From NCBI RefSeq assembly GCF_029946505.1, contig NZ_JARZHG010000013.1, forward strand, positions 62,001 through 126,000: a stretch of DNA of 64,000 nucleotides, in the 5' to 3' direction. Made by a program: the position numbers and the translations under genes. Source of the DNA: Polyangium sp. y55x31. Lineage in GTDB: Bacteria > Myxococcota_A > Polyangia > Polyangiales > Polyangiaceae. Positions 10,069 to 18,571 of this stretch are shown here, piece by piece. Within the stretch, counting starts at the first letter, position 1. Each line of letters opens with the position of its first letter. The notes beneath the pieces were generated by a model that was given only the letters and a program-made list of their open reading frames with translations, did no database searches and had not been told where the DNA came from.

Positions 10069-10566
10069 TCAGGCCGGCGAGGACGTCGACGCCGGCCCCT
10101 CGGCCTCCTTCTTGTTTTTCTCACGCGCGGCCGCGGCCTTCTGCCCTGTCGCGAAGTGATAATCGAGCAGCGCCTCGAACGGCGCGGCCACCTCCGCGCC
10201 ATTCGCGGATCGATCGGCCCGACGCCGCACCTGATGGGCCATCTCGCCGAGGCGATAGGCAATCTCGTGCCCGCGCACGAGGCGCGTCTCGTGCAGCAGC
10301 TCGAGGAGCTTCTCGACGGCGGGCAGCACCTCCTCGATCCGCTGGAATGCGGCCCAGAGGGCGTCGAGCTCCGCGACCTCGACCTCGTTCAACCCGGCGC
10401 GCTGCCGTGCCATCGGGTCGGCCGCGAGCAGGGCCGCGATGGCCCCCGGGTGCCCCTCACGGAGCTTGCTCAACCGGGCCACGTGGTCGGGCGTGATGTC
10501 GACGAGCTCGATATCGCCGAGGTCCATGGTGCGGTCGCCGGGCTTGGGATGCATGGGGTTACTCAT
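10069..10566 (-). CDS. Hypothetical helical protein
   Basis: 165 residues, no signal peptide or membrane segment. Ala/Leu/Glu-rich with long predicted helices (VAELDALWAAFQRIEEVLPAV and onward) and a Lys/Glu-rich, Ser/Pro-ending tail. I recognise no domain. The start ATG at 10566 is preceded by GAGGAG about 9 bases away. It converges with hrpA (24 bp between stops). Codon use looks like its neighbours, so it is probably a genuine lineage-restricted cytosolic protein. Confidence 0.6.
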   Translation of the reverse strand: MSNPMHPKPGDRTMDLGDIELVDITPDHVARLSKLREGHPGAIAALLAADPMARQRAGLNEVEVAELDALWAAFQRIEEVLPAVEKLLELLHETRLVRGHEIAYRLGEMAHQVRRRADRSANGAEVAAPFEALLDYHFATGQKAAAAREKNKKEAEGPASTSSPA

Positions 10567-11148
10567 GAGGATGGTCTCCTCTTCCTTGCCGGAAGGGTGA
10601 TGGTTGCTTGCAAGAGGCCTCGACGTGGATTGCGTCGCGGTCGCGAGACCCATCAGCAAGGGTAATGCCAGCGCGGAACGTGGGTCGGAGCCATCGCCGA
10701 GAGGGGCGCTCCTACCTCCACGACGGGTGGGTCTGCGAGGGCGAGGAGAGGGGACCCTGGCGGGCTCGGATCGGTCCTGGCGGCGTGGGGAGACGAAGCC
10801 ATCTTCGTGAATGATTTCGAGGGTCTGTCGAGTGAGGTCGACGTGGGGCCGGCGAGGGGTCCACGTGTCTCCGAGGGGGGTCGTACCCACCCGCGGGAGG
10901 GTCGTTGGCCTCGGAAGGAAGGGTGCGGCAGGACACGCCTCAGGGTCCGGACATGTCCAGAGAATTGTCCGGAATTGTCCGGAATTGTCCGGACATCTTC
11001 CGGCAGACGGAGGCGACCCTCTCGGGGGAGGGGTGGGACCCTCTTGGAGGAGGGTCGCGATGGGGGCGGGGGAGGGGTGAAGCGGTGGTGGGAGGGTGGA
11101 CGCTCACGACGGCGCTGTAGTACCTTCCCTCGCTTCGGAGGCTCACCC
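10567..11148. other. 582-bp intergenic region upstream of the SIR2 gene
   Basis: Between the divergent hypothetical gene and the SIR2 gene. The sequence is purine-rich on the + strand with many GGGAGG/GGGTCC-type stretches. Frames that stay open here give low-complexity Arg/Gly/Pro products without domains, so I treat it as non-coding. It holds the GTCCGGA/GAATTGTCC repeat cluster at 10945-10994 and should contain the promoters of both flanking genes, but I see no convincing -35/-10 pair. Confidence 0.5.
10945..10994. repeat. Tandem GGAATTGTCC repeats framed by GTCCGGACAT
   Basis: Three consecutive copies of (G/A)GAATTGTCC at 10961-10990, with GTCCGGACAT on each side (10945-10954 and 10987-10996). 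The left copy runs into the 10-bp palindrome GGACATGTCC (10949-10958). The array thus contains evenly spaced palindromic TCCGGA cores 10 bp apart, about one helical turn, as expected for cooperative binding of a dimeric regulator. It lies about 155 bp upstream of the SIR2 start. Function is inferred. Confidence 0.6.
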
Positions 11149-12633
11149 GTGGTCGGAATCCCCAAGACGCTCGAAGATGCCTTGCGTGATGAGTTCGTCG
11201 TGCCGTTCGTCGGCGCGGGCGTGTCCATGAACGTGAAGGACAGGGCGGGGAATCCGCTGTATCCGAGCTGGGGCAAGCTGCTCGCGGAGGCGGCGGGGCG
11301 GCTCCGGGCAGACGGTAAGTCGCACGAGGCGAGCATCGTCGAGGGGCTGCTCAGCAAACGGAACCCCGACTATTACGAATCAGCGCGATATGCACGGGAG
11401 GGCATGGGACCGGGCTGGTACGGGTACCTGCGCGAAGCGCTCGATCCGCAAAAAGACCGTATCGACCCCGCCTCGCTCGCGCTGGCCCGGGCGATCTGGA
11501 AGCTCCCGAGTCGGCTCATCGTCACGACGAATTACGATCAGGTTTTGCGGTTCGCGCTGGATGGGGCGGCGGATGACCTGCAGCCCATCAACGTCGACGC
11601 GACCGCGCAGCTCGCGGCCATGCTCCGCCAGAAGATCGAGCGCCCCACGGTCTGGCACCTCCACGGCCACATTCACGAGCCGCAGAAGATGATCCTGACG
11701 CCGGACGGCTACAAGGAGCTGTACCCGAGCGAGGAAGGCAAGAGTCAGTACGGGGCCGCTCTACAGGCGTTGCGGCACTTGCTCGCGGCACGCACGTTCC
11801 TGTTCATCGGTTTCAGCCTCGACGACGATTGGTTCGGGGGGCAGATCGAGTGGGTGCAGCAGGCGTTCGACGATTCGATCGGGCCACATTACATGCTCGT
11901 CCGCCAACGTGATCTCCGGGAGACCCAGCGGCGCTTGCGGAACTTGCGTTGCCTGGAGTTCGTCACGTTCGAGGAGTTCGAAGGGCCGCTCGTGAAGAGG
12001 GTCGAGGAGCTCGCGGCGGTCAAGACAGCGGGGAAAGTTGCGTCGAATGTCCCCGTGGAGGTCCCCCAGGTCACGGTACGGGAAACGCTCGTGGCGCCTC
12101 CTCCTGCCAAAGCCAAAGCCGTCGATATGGCAGCCGTGCGCGAGGGATATCGCACAGCGTACCAGTATCAGCGGGCGCTCTTCGATCGGCTCGCCGAGCT
12201 TTCGGATGCCCTCGAGGGAATTGGATTCAACTTCGATCGGTGGGATCCTGCCCTGTTCAATCGTCACGCAAAATCGACCACCCAGTTTTTCCGTCGCTCC
12301 TACTGGGCATGGGACTTTCTGCCTGCATATTGTATGCAACTCATCTGGCGGACTCCGGCAGGATCCAATGGCGAGGTGAAACGGGTTACTGTTGCGGTTG
12401 TTGCGGATACCGGATACAAGGAAACGAGCAGAGCCGAGCCGGATCCGGCCGAGTTTGCGCCGATTGCAGCATCCGAGTCCGAGCTGCATCTGGTCATGAC
12501 ACGGTCGTCCGATCCGGAGGGAACGCAGGTCTCGGAAAACGTTCTCGATGTCGACCTGAACGCCGTATGGACCCCCGAAGGGTTCGCGGAGCACGTGATC
12601 GATCCCGTCGTCGCGTGGTTCTCCTCCAAGTAG
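11149..12633 (+). CDS. SIR2-domain protein with unknown C-terminal region (possible NADase effector)
   Basis: 494 residues. The SIR2_2-type nucleotide-binding domain (about 10-290) has VPFVGAGVSM (about 18-27), VTTNYDQVL (about 124-132), a catalytic-type HLHGH (about 169-173) and FIGFSLDDDW (about 219). SIR2 domains of this class act as NAD+-depleting effectors in several anti-phage systems. The remaining 200 residues (from about 325) match nothing I recognise; they contain aromatic-rich stretches (RRSYWAWDFLPAYC) and may be a sensor. The GTG at 11149 follows CGGAG by 7-8 bases. No partner gene (TIR, HerA, Argonaute, SLOG) is adjacent. The second half has less G/C bias than its neighbours, which hints at transfer. 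A house-keeping role cannot be excluded. Confidence 0.75.
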   Translation: MVGIPKTLEDALRDEFVVPFVGAGVSMNVKDRAGNPLYPSWGKLLAEAAGRLRADGKSHEASIVEGLLSKRNPDYYESARYAREGMGPGWYGYLREALDPQKDRIDPASLALARAIWKLPSRLIVTTNYDQVLRFALDGAADDLQPINVDATAQLAAMLRQKIERPTVWHLHGHIHEPQKMILTPDGYKELYPSEEGKSQYGAALQALRHLLAARTFLFIGFSLDDDWFGGQIEWVQQAFDDSIGPHYMLVRQRDLRETQRRLRNLRCLEFVTFEEFEGPLVKRVEELAAVKTAGKVASNVPVEVPQVTVRETLVAPPPAKAKAVDMAAVREGYRTAYQYQRALFDRLAELSDALEGIGFNFDRWDPALFNRHAKSTTQFFRRSYWAWDFLPAYCMQLIWRTPAGSNGEVKRVTVAVVADTGYKETSRAEPDPAEFAPIAASESELHLVMTRSSDPEGTQVSENVLDVDLNAVWTPEGFAEHVIDPVVAWFSSK

Positions 12634-12690
12634 CCCCACCCCCCACATCCCCGGGAACTTCCCGCCCCGCCCGGTTACTCTACCCGCTGG

Positions 12691-14628
12691 ATGTCCCGCC
12701 GCGCCCTCTGCACCGTGATCCTCTCGGTCCTCGGGCACGGCCTTTTCCTCGGCTTCGGTGGCGCCCCACGTGCGCGTGAGGCGCCCCGGACGATCGCCGC
12801 ATCAGCCGCGACCTCGCCCATCATCTCCGCCGCCGACGCCCTCGCGCGGAACGAACGCACGCGCGAGGCCCGTCGAAAGCTCGTCGAGGCCGCGCGGAGC
12901 GACCGCAAAAAGGGCCGCCTCGCGCTCGGCCGATTCCTCCTCGAAGCGAATCGCATCGACGCCGAGGAGGCCGGCGAGGAGCTCGACGTCGCCGAGGCCC
13001 TCGTCCGCTACGAAGATCGGCTCTCCCGATTGCGTGACGCTCTCCGTGAAGGTGATCCCGTCACCCTCGCCGTGCCCTCGGCCTTCGAGGACATCAAATA
13101 CTACGGGCAGCCGGGCGGACGTATGGCCGATGCGCTCCTCGACGGCGGCGGGTCTTGCGAGCAGGTCGCGCAGCTCGTCGTCGCGGCCGTGTTCGACGCG
13201 GGCAGGCCCGCGGAGATCGCCTTGCGGTTTTATGGAAAGCCCATGGCCGACGGGGTCACGCACCTCGCGCCCATTGCAATCCATGGCAAAGAGGAGCACG
13301 ACCTCATGGCCGGCACGCCCGCGGCACCGGGCGGCAGCCGCCTCGCGCCCGACGAGCTCGTCGAGGTCTACGCCCGCGTGCACGGCCTCGCGCCGCCGAT
13401 CGTCGCCGCCGCTTCCGGCGGAGGCGGGGGAGCCGGCAAAGAGTCGGCGCCCGCGGAACCTGCCGAGCCAGCCAATACCGCCCCCTCGCGCCCCTCCCTC
13501 GCCGCCGGGTTTCCGCCGAATGCGGACGTCTACCCCGGCACGCTCCCGCTTTATGCCGTTCGTGCCGTGAAACAACCGGGCGAGGCGGGCGACGTCCTCG
13601 AAGATCCGAGCTTCGCCGCCGAGGGCGCGCGCCATTGCGCCTATTTCCTCCGGATGGCCTCGCTCAGCCCGCCGACGATCGACGTCGAGCAAGGCGTCGC
13701 GCTCGAACCCTATCCCACGCCGAGGCCCCAGCGCCTCGAACGCGAAGCATTCCTCCTGCGCGTGGCCCAGGACTTCGCGAACAGCGCGCAGGCCGACGAG
13801 GCGGATCGACTCATGAGCTTGGCGTGCCTCACCGCGCTCGGAGAGGTCGCCGGCACCGATTTCACGCTCGCGGGCGAGCGGCGCCTCGCCAACGCTGCCG
13901 TGACCACGGGCAAACAAGCACGGGAGGCGGGCGAAAAGGCGCTCGCCGCGATACGCTGGTCGAGCGAAGACGGCGCGCGGATCGCCAAGCGTATCGAGAC
14001 CGAATATGCAGGCCGGAGCTGGGTCCTCCTCTTCTTGAAGGGCGGGGGCGACGTGGTCCTCGACCTCACGCGGAGCATGTCGCGGGACAACTGGGGGCGT
14101 GTGAATGCGCTCGGGGCGCTCGTGCTTTTCCCGGAAACGCGCGCCCGCGCCATCGAGGTCGCGGCGATGTTATCGCCGCGCGACCAGGTCGACGTGATGC
14201 ACGAGATTTTCCACGCGCACGACCACCTCCGGCCCTGGGCCACGAACTTCGACCTCGAAACCCCGCCGAACGCCTCTGCCACCGTGCAGCAATTCGTCCG
14301 GGCTTACCGAGTGTTCCGCGGGGTCGCATTTCGCCTCTGGGAAGGACAACGCGAGGTGGGCGAGACGCTCGCTGCATTACGCGAGGAAGCGCGCGCGGCA
14401 GGCCTCGATCGGACGTGGGAAGCGGCGATGATCGATTACCACGCGCGCAACGTGCTTGGGCTCTACGCCCAGCGGCCCGCGGGTTTCGAGGTCGTCGCGG
14501 CGCTCGCTCTGGCGACGCGGGGCAATATGGATCCGTCGCTGGATCCGCTCCGCAAGCAGCTTGCCTACATCGAGGCCGAGGGCCGGCTCGATGCGCGCAC
14601 GCTGGCGGATGCGTTTCGGATGCGGTGA
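12691..14628 (+). CDS. Hypothetical exported protein
   Basis: 645 residues with an N-terminal hydrophobic signal (LCTVILSVLGHGLFLGFGGA). Helical, Ala-rich sequence follows. A Gly/Ala/Pro/Glu low-complexity linker at about 230-265 separates two parts. The second part includes LHxH-like DVMHEIFHAHDHLRPW (about 505-520). No family recognised. The first part (QPGGRMADALLDGGGSCEQVAQLVVAAV) could be a transglutaminase-like or cysteine-peptidase-like element because of the isolated GGGSC, but this is speculative. Starts at 12691, 58 bp after the SIR2 gene on the same strand, so it could be co-transcribed. Confidence 0.7.
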   Translation: MSRRALCTVILSVLGHGLFLGFGGAPRAREAPRTIAASAATSPIISAADALARNERTREARRKLVEAARSDRKKGRLALGRFLLEANRIDAEEAGEELDVAEALVRYEDRLSRLRDALREGDPVTLAVPSAFEDIKYYGQPGGRMADALLDGGGSCEQVAQLVVAAVFDAGRPAEIALRFYGKPMADGVTHLAPIAIHGKEEHDLMAGTPAAPGGSRLAPDELVEVYARVHGLAPPIVAAASGGGGGAGKESAPAEPAEPANTAPSRPSLAAGFPPNADVYPGTLPLYAVRAVKQPGEAGDVLEDPSFAAEGARHCAYFLRMASLSPPTIDVEQGVALEPYPTPRPQRLEREAFLLRVAQDFANSAQADEADRLMSLACLTALGEVAGTDFTLAGERRLANAAVTTGKQAREAGEKALAAIRWSSEDGARIAKRIETEYAGRSWVLLFLKGGGDVVLDLTRSMSRDNWGRVNALGALVLFPETRARAIEVAAMLSPRDQVDVMHEIFHAHDHLRPWATNFDLETPPNASATVQQFVRAYRVFRGVAFRLWEGQREVGETLAALREEARAAGLDRTWEAAMIDYHARNVLGLYAQRPAGFEVVAALALATRGNMDPSLDPLRKQLAYIEAEGRLDARTLADAFRMR

Positions 14629-14629
14629 T

Positions 14630-15121
14630 TCAAAACGAAATCCCCGCCGCCCCTAGCAAATCCTCCCGCCCGAGCGCCCCCACCTCGTCGATCGGATAGT
14701 TGTCCCTCTCCACTCCGAGCGCCCGCACAGCCGTCACATCCGCGCTCCCTTTCACCGTATACCGCAGCGTCGGCGACCTCCGGGCCTCGTCGACCACGCC
14801 GGGCACCAGCGCGAACGGAATCGCCACCGGCACGCGCACGACCGTCGATTGGCCTGCGGCGAGCCACTGGTTCGGGCTGTAATCGATCGACGGTAGCGCG
14901 TACTTTTCCGCGAAGGTCACCGTCACCCGTACATTCCGGATCTCGATGTCGAACGAGTTCGGGTTGTCCACGGTCAGGTACACGTCGAGCCCGACGCCCC
15001 GCAGCGACGCGGAGCGCAGCTCGGCGTGATGCAGCCGCAAGGTCGGTTTTTCCGGGGCGCAACCCGCCGCGCCGAGGGCGAGGGCCGTGACGAGGAGCAG
15101 GGGGGCGGGGAGCTTCGTCAT
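14630..15121 (-). CDS. LEA type 2 (WHy-domain) lipoprotein
   Basis: 163 residues. Lipoprotein signal with lipobox GAAGC near residue 21. The mature part matches the LEA_2/WHy pattern: a beta-sandwich with LTVDNPNSFDIEIRNVRVTVTF (read here as DVYLTVDNPNSFDIEI then RNVRVTVTF) and a later strand VVRVPVAIPF. WHy-domain lipoproteins of bacteria are associated with stress or desiccation, though the function is not established. Start ATG at 15121. The gene converges with the hypothetical exported gene (stops 1 bp apart) and lies 28 bp downstream of the membrane-protein gene, so those two may be one transcript. Confidence 0.8.
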   Translation of the reverse strand: MTKLPAPLLLVTALALGAAGCAPEKPTLRLHHAELRSASLRGVGLDVYLTVDNPNSFDIEIRNVRVTVTFAEKYALPSIDYSPNQWLAAGQSTVVRVPVAIPFALVPGVVDEARRSPTLRYTVKGSADVTAVRALGVERDNYPIDEVGALGREDLLGAAGISF

Positions 15122-15149
15122 CGTTTGCCGGGACCAGGATAGATCAGGT

Positions 15150-16457
15150 TCACGGATCCAGGCGGAAAAAAGCTCCCTCGCTCGCCGCGCGCGACACGTC
15201 GCCCCAGGTCGCGTGGCTCGAGAGGGGCGCGCCGTTCGGGTCGATCCGCAGCTCGCTCGAACAGCAGCGACGGCGCAGCGCGACCTCGCCGAGCGTCTCC
15301 GTGGAGACGTTTCGCTCGGGGTGGGCGCCGAGGATCGCCACGCGCCCCCGGTAATCTTTCTGCACCGCCGAGACGATGGGTACCACGCGCGCCATCGGCG
15401 TATCCGCGGCCGCCGCGACCACCACGAGCGGATTCACGAGCTCCCTTTGCTGGACCATCGCGAACAGCTTTCGTTTGTTCTCCAGGACCACCAAAAGCTC
15501 CGCGGCATCCGCCATGCGCAGGCCGTCGATCCGGATCCCCTCTGCGTCAATGGCCACCTCGGGCGCGTCGAAGCTCCCGTCACACCGCCCGGCAGGGGGA
15601 AGCGAGGTGGCCGCGGGGTTCCTCCCTTCGGAGCAATATCCCTCGTGATTCGTCGGAAGCGGCAGCGGATGGCGCGCATCGTGGGCCATTCCCCGCGCTC
15701 CGGCCCACCCGGCGAGCCCGAATGCGAAAACCGCGGCGCCGAGGGACAACGTCCCTTCGGGGTCACGCGCGGCCGGGGCCTTTTCGTTGCGTCGCGAAAC
15801 GGCGACGAGCAGCCCGCTGCCCAGCGTCGCCAGCGCCAGGATCACCACACGGGCGATTGACGATACGCCTTGCCCCTCCTGCTGCAATTCGAGGATGCAT
15901 TTGTCCCGATCCTCGACCCCGCCGCAGAACAGCCCGAGGCGCACGTGCGTCGTATCGAAGTGGTGCTTGATGCACACGCCCGTCACGAGGCCGAGCGTGC
16001 AGGCGAGGGCCCCCGCGACGACGAAGGGACGCAGCCCGCCAGCGCGTCGCGCGAGGACGGCGAGGGCTACGCCCGAAAAAAACGCAATCGGCATGAGCGC
16101 GAGGCCGAGGACGAGCCATGCCGCGTGAATGTCCTCGTAGGCCTTCCCCCACGCCCATCCGAACTTTCCCAAGGGCATCGTCGGCTCGACCGTGAGGATC
16201 GAGGCGTGCGCCTCCGCGAGGACGCGCGACGTCGCGAAGGCGCCGAGCGTGAACGTCCCGAAGGTGAGGAGCCCGAGCAGCTTCGTGGCCCGCGTGGCGC
16301 CGCTCCGCCACGCGAAGAGCGCCGCGACGACGAACGCGAGCGAGGCGAGCACCGAGGCGCAGAGCGCAAAGAATGCGACCGGGCCGAAGGGCCTCGCGTC
16401 GAGGAGCTGCTCCACGTCCCACGGCGAAATGTCCAGGAGCGCCACCCAAAGGGCCAT
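15150..16457 (-). CDS. Polytopic membrane protein with periplasmic/soluble C-terminal domain
   Basis: 435 residues. About five or six hydrophobic segments (for example FFALCASVLASLAFVVAALF, VLGLALMPIAFFSGVALAV, VVILALATLGSGLLVAV) fill the first 290 residues. A soluble domain of about 150 residues follows, with an ExbD-like look: VAIDAEGIRIDGLRMADAA, and VVPIVSAVQKDYRGRVAILG. That resemblance suggests a biopolymer-transport-like component but is not firm. The ATG at 16457 shares its A with the TGA of the upstream mini-gene (TGATG), implying translational coupling. No known family is assigned with confidence. Confidence 0.72.
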   Translation of the reverse strand: MALWVALLDISPWDVEQLLDARPFGPVAFFALCASVLASLAFVVAALFAWRSGATRATKLLGLLTFGTFTLGAFATSRVLAEAHASILTVEPTMPLGKFGWAWGKAYEDIHAAWLVLGLALMPIAFFSGVALAVLARRAGGLRPFVVAGALACTLGLVTGVCIKHHFDTTHVRLGLFCGGVEDRDKCILELQQEGQGVSSIARVVILALATLGSGLLVAVSRRNEKAPAARDPEGTLSLGAAVFAFGLAGWAGARGMAHDARHPLPLPTNHEGYCSEGRNPAATSLPPAGRCDGSFDAPEVAIDAEGIRIDGLRMADAAELLVVLENKRKLFAMVQQRELVNPLVVVAAAADTPMARVVPIVSAVQKDYRGRVAILGAHPERNVSTETLGEVALRRRCCSSELRIDPNGAPLSSHATWGDVSRAASEGAFFRLDP

Positions 16458-16573
16458 CAGCGCCACCCGAAGGAGGCCCAGAGCGCCTCGTAATCGGCGG
16501 CATCGAGCACGGCGAGGCACGCAAGGGCCACGCCCCAGAGGGCGAGCAGAGCGGGAGCGAGGTCGCGTTTCAT
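16457..16573 (-). CDS. 38-residue single-span membrane protein, coupled to the next gene
   Basis: MKRDLAPALLALWGVALAC begins a 38-residue peptide consisting of one hydrophobic segment and a short WASFGWR tail. Its stop TGA overlaps the ATG of the following membrane-protein gene (TGATG at 16459-16455). Such an overlap is a typical coupling arrangement and argues that this mini-gene is translated. Its sequence echoes the start of the downstream protein (MALWVALLDIS), so it may be a small relative or a leader. The ATG at 16573 has no obvious ribosome-binding site. Confidence 0.5.
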   Translation of the reverse strand: MKRDLAPALLALWGVALACLAVLDAADYEALWASFGWR

Positions 16574-16711
16574 GGGCAGGATGGACCCGGGGCGCCGGGG
16601 TGGATTGGGCCGGCGCCTCACGGTCAGCGTAGCCGATGTCCGGGATCGTGTCCGGGCGCTTCGATGGGGGTCTCCGTCAAACTGCGCAAAAAAAGAGAAC
16701 AGGAGACACCG

Positions 16712-17272
16712 ATGACTTCCCCCAGCCATTACCTCGTCGTCGACCTCGAAGCGACATGCTCCGAGGACGGATCGATCCCGCGCGAGGAGACCGAGATCAT
16801 CGAGATCGGCGCCGTGCTCGTCGAGGCCGCGACGCTCACGACCGTGCGCGAATTGCAGACGTTCGTGCGGCCGATCCGCCACCCGCGCCTCACGCCGTTC
16901 TGCACGAAGCTCACTACCATCACGCAGGCCGACGTCGACGCCGCGCCGCGTTTCCCCGCCACGATGGCGAAGCTGCGCGAATTCCTCGGCCGTGACGCCG
17001 CGCTCTTCTGCTCGTGGGGCAACTACGATCGCAATCAGCTCGAGCGCGACGCGCGTCGCCACGGCATTCGCCTCCCGCTCGGCAAGGACCACTGGAACCT
17101 CAAGGCGGCTTTCGCGCGAAAACACAACGACGGGCGCGAGATCGGCGTCGGCCAGGCGCTCCGCAAGCTCGGCCTCTCGTTTCAGGGCACGCACCACCGC
17201 GGCATCGACGATGCGCGAAACATCGCGCGGATCCTGCCGTACGTGCTCCGGGACGCGAAAGAACACGCTTGA
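16712..17272 (+). CDS. 3'-5' exonuclease, DEDDh (KapD/ERI-1-like)
   Basis: 186 residues, one exonuclease domain. Exo I motif VVDLEATCSED (about 9-19) holds the first Asp/Glu pair. Exo II is in SWGNYDRNQLERD (about 99-111). The Exo III region HHRGIDDARNIARI (about 164-177) supplies the His and last Asp. The spacing resembles the KapD/ERI-1 branch, which degrades RNA or trims structured 3' ends; in Bacillus, KapD influences sporulation kinase signalling. The ATG at 16712 follows AGGAGA by about 7 bases. Stands 42 bp upstream of the flavoprotein gene. Confidence 0.85.
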   Translation: MTSPSHYLVVDLEATCSEDGSIPREETEIIEIGAVLVEAATLTTVRELQTFVRPIRHPRLTPFCTKLTTITQADVDAAPRFPATMAKLREFLGRDAALFCSWGNYDRNQLERDARRHGIRLPLGKDHWNLKAAFARKHNDGREIGVGQALRKLGLSFQGTHHRGIDDARNIARILPYVLRDAKEHA

Positions 17273-17314
17273 CGCGCGCCGCGGCATGGCGTCCTCTTTG
17301 ACGCTGCGCGCGGC

Positions 17315-18571
17315 ATGAAACCCATCGACGTCGGCATCATCGGCTGCGGCACCGCGGGGAGCGCCGCGGCCCTTTTTCTTTCGCGGGCGGGGCATCGGGT
17401 CACGGTCTACGAGCGCGTGGCCGAGCCCGGCCCCGTCGGCGCGGGCGTCATGCTCCAGCCCACGGGACAAGCCGTGCTCGGCGAGCTCGGCCTGCGCGAG
17501 GCCGTGCTCGCCCGCTGCGCGCCCATCACCCGCATGACGTGCCGCACGGCGGGCGGACGAAAGCTCTTCGACCTTCGTTATGGCGACATCCCCGGCGATC
17601 ATGTCGGATATGGTCTCCACCGCGGCGTGCTCTTCGAGCATCTCTTTCGTGCCGTGCGCGCGGCGAACGTGAACTTGCGCCTCGGCGTGACCGTCGAGAA
17701 CCTGGAGAATGCCGGCAAAGGGCGCGGCTTGTATTTCCTCACGCCGGAGGGAAAACGCCTCGGGCCGCACGCAGCGTGCATCGTCGCCGACGGCGCGCGC
17801 TCGCAGCTCCGCGACGATACCTGGATCGGCAAGCGTATTCGCCCGTATCCGTGGGGCGCGTTGTGGTTCGTCGGGGACGACCCTGGCGGCACGTTCCGGG
17901 GTGAGCTCGCGCAGGTCGTGCGTGGGACCGAGCGCATGGTGGGCCTCTTGCCGACGGGGTTCGGCCCGGGCGAAGGGCCGGCCACGGACAAGATCAGCCT
18001 TTTTTATAGCCTCCCGGCCGCCGGGCTCGATGCGTGGCGCGCCGCCGGCCTCGACGCCTGGAAGCGCGAGGTGCGCGCGCTCGCGCCGGTCGCGGAGCCG
18101 GTGCTCGATCAGATCGATTCCGCCGACGAGGTCCTCTTCGCCCGATATCACGACGTTTCCATGTATCCGTGGAACGACGACCGCGTCGTGTACCTCGGCG
18201 ACGCGGCGCACGCGATGAGCCCGCAGCTCGGCCAGGGGGCGAACCTCGCGCTCTGGGACGCGATGGTCCTCGCGGAGGCGCTCGCGGCGCACGAATCCTT
18301 GCCCATCGCGCTCGACGCGTATTCACGCGCCCGCCGCTCCCACCTCGACTATTACCAGTTCGTCACGCGCTGGCTCACCCCGTTTTTCCAGAGCGACCTC
18401 ACGCCGCTCGGATGGCTGCGCGATGTCGGGTTTCCCCTAGCCACGGCGCTGCCGTTCCTGCGCCGGCTGATGGTGCGCAGCATGTGCGGGATTGCGCACG
18501 GAATCGGGATCGACGCGCCGATCGCCTTGCCGGCGCCCGATCCCGCCCCTCGGCTCGGCCCTGCGGCCTGA
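17315..18571 (+). CDS. FAD-dependent monooxygenase (PHBH-type aromatic hydroxylase family)
   Basis: 418 residues. Rossmann FAD motif GIIGCGTAGSAAALFL (about 8-23), the DG motif IVADGARSQLRDD (about 154-166), and the second FAD motif RVVYLGDAAHAMSPQLGQG (about 287-305) mark a class A flavin monooxygenase. Such enzymes use NAD(P)H and O2 to hydroxylate aromatic or related compounds; the substrate cannot be read from sequence. The C-terminal part (about 340-418) has hydrophobic stretches LPFLRRLMVRS. ATG at 17315. It may share a transcript with the exonuclease gene, but a functional link is not obvious. Confidence 0.88.
   Translation: MKPIDVGIIGCGTAGSAAALFLSRAGHRVTVYERVAEPGPVGAGVMLQPTGQAVLGELGLREAVLARCAPITRMTCRTAGGRKLFDLRYGDIPGDHVGYGLHRGVLFEHLFRAVRAANVNLRLGVTVENLENAGKGRGLYFLTPEGKRLGPHAACIVADGARSQLRDDTWIGKRIRPYPWGALWFVGDDPGGTFRGELAQVVRGTERMVGLLPTGFGPGEGPATDKISLFYSLPAAGLDAWRAAGLDAWKREVRALAPVAEPVLDQIDSADEVLFARYHDVSMYPWNDDRVVYLGDAAHAMSPQLGQGANLALWDAMVLAEALAAHESLPIALDAYSRARRSHLDYYQFVTRWLTPFFQSDLTPLGWLRDVGFPLATALPFLRRLMVRSMCGIAHGIGIDAPIALPAPDPAPRLGPAA

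Noticed and set aside
10945-10994. Short CRISPR-like array
   Set aside because: Units are 10 bp, directly adjacent and without spacers; no cas genes nearby.
10807-11148. In-frame N-terminal extension of the SIR2 protein from an ATG at 10807
   Set aside because: Low-complexity Arg/Gly/Pro sequence over the repeat array; the SIR2 fold starts after the GTG at 11149, which has a good ribosome-binding site.
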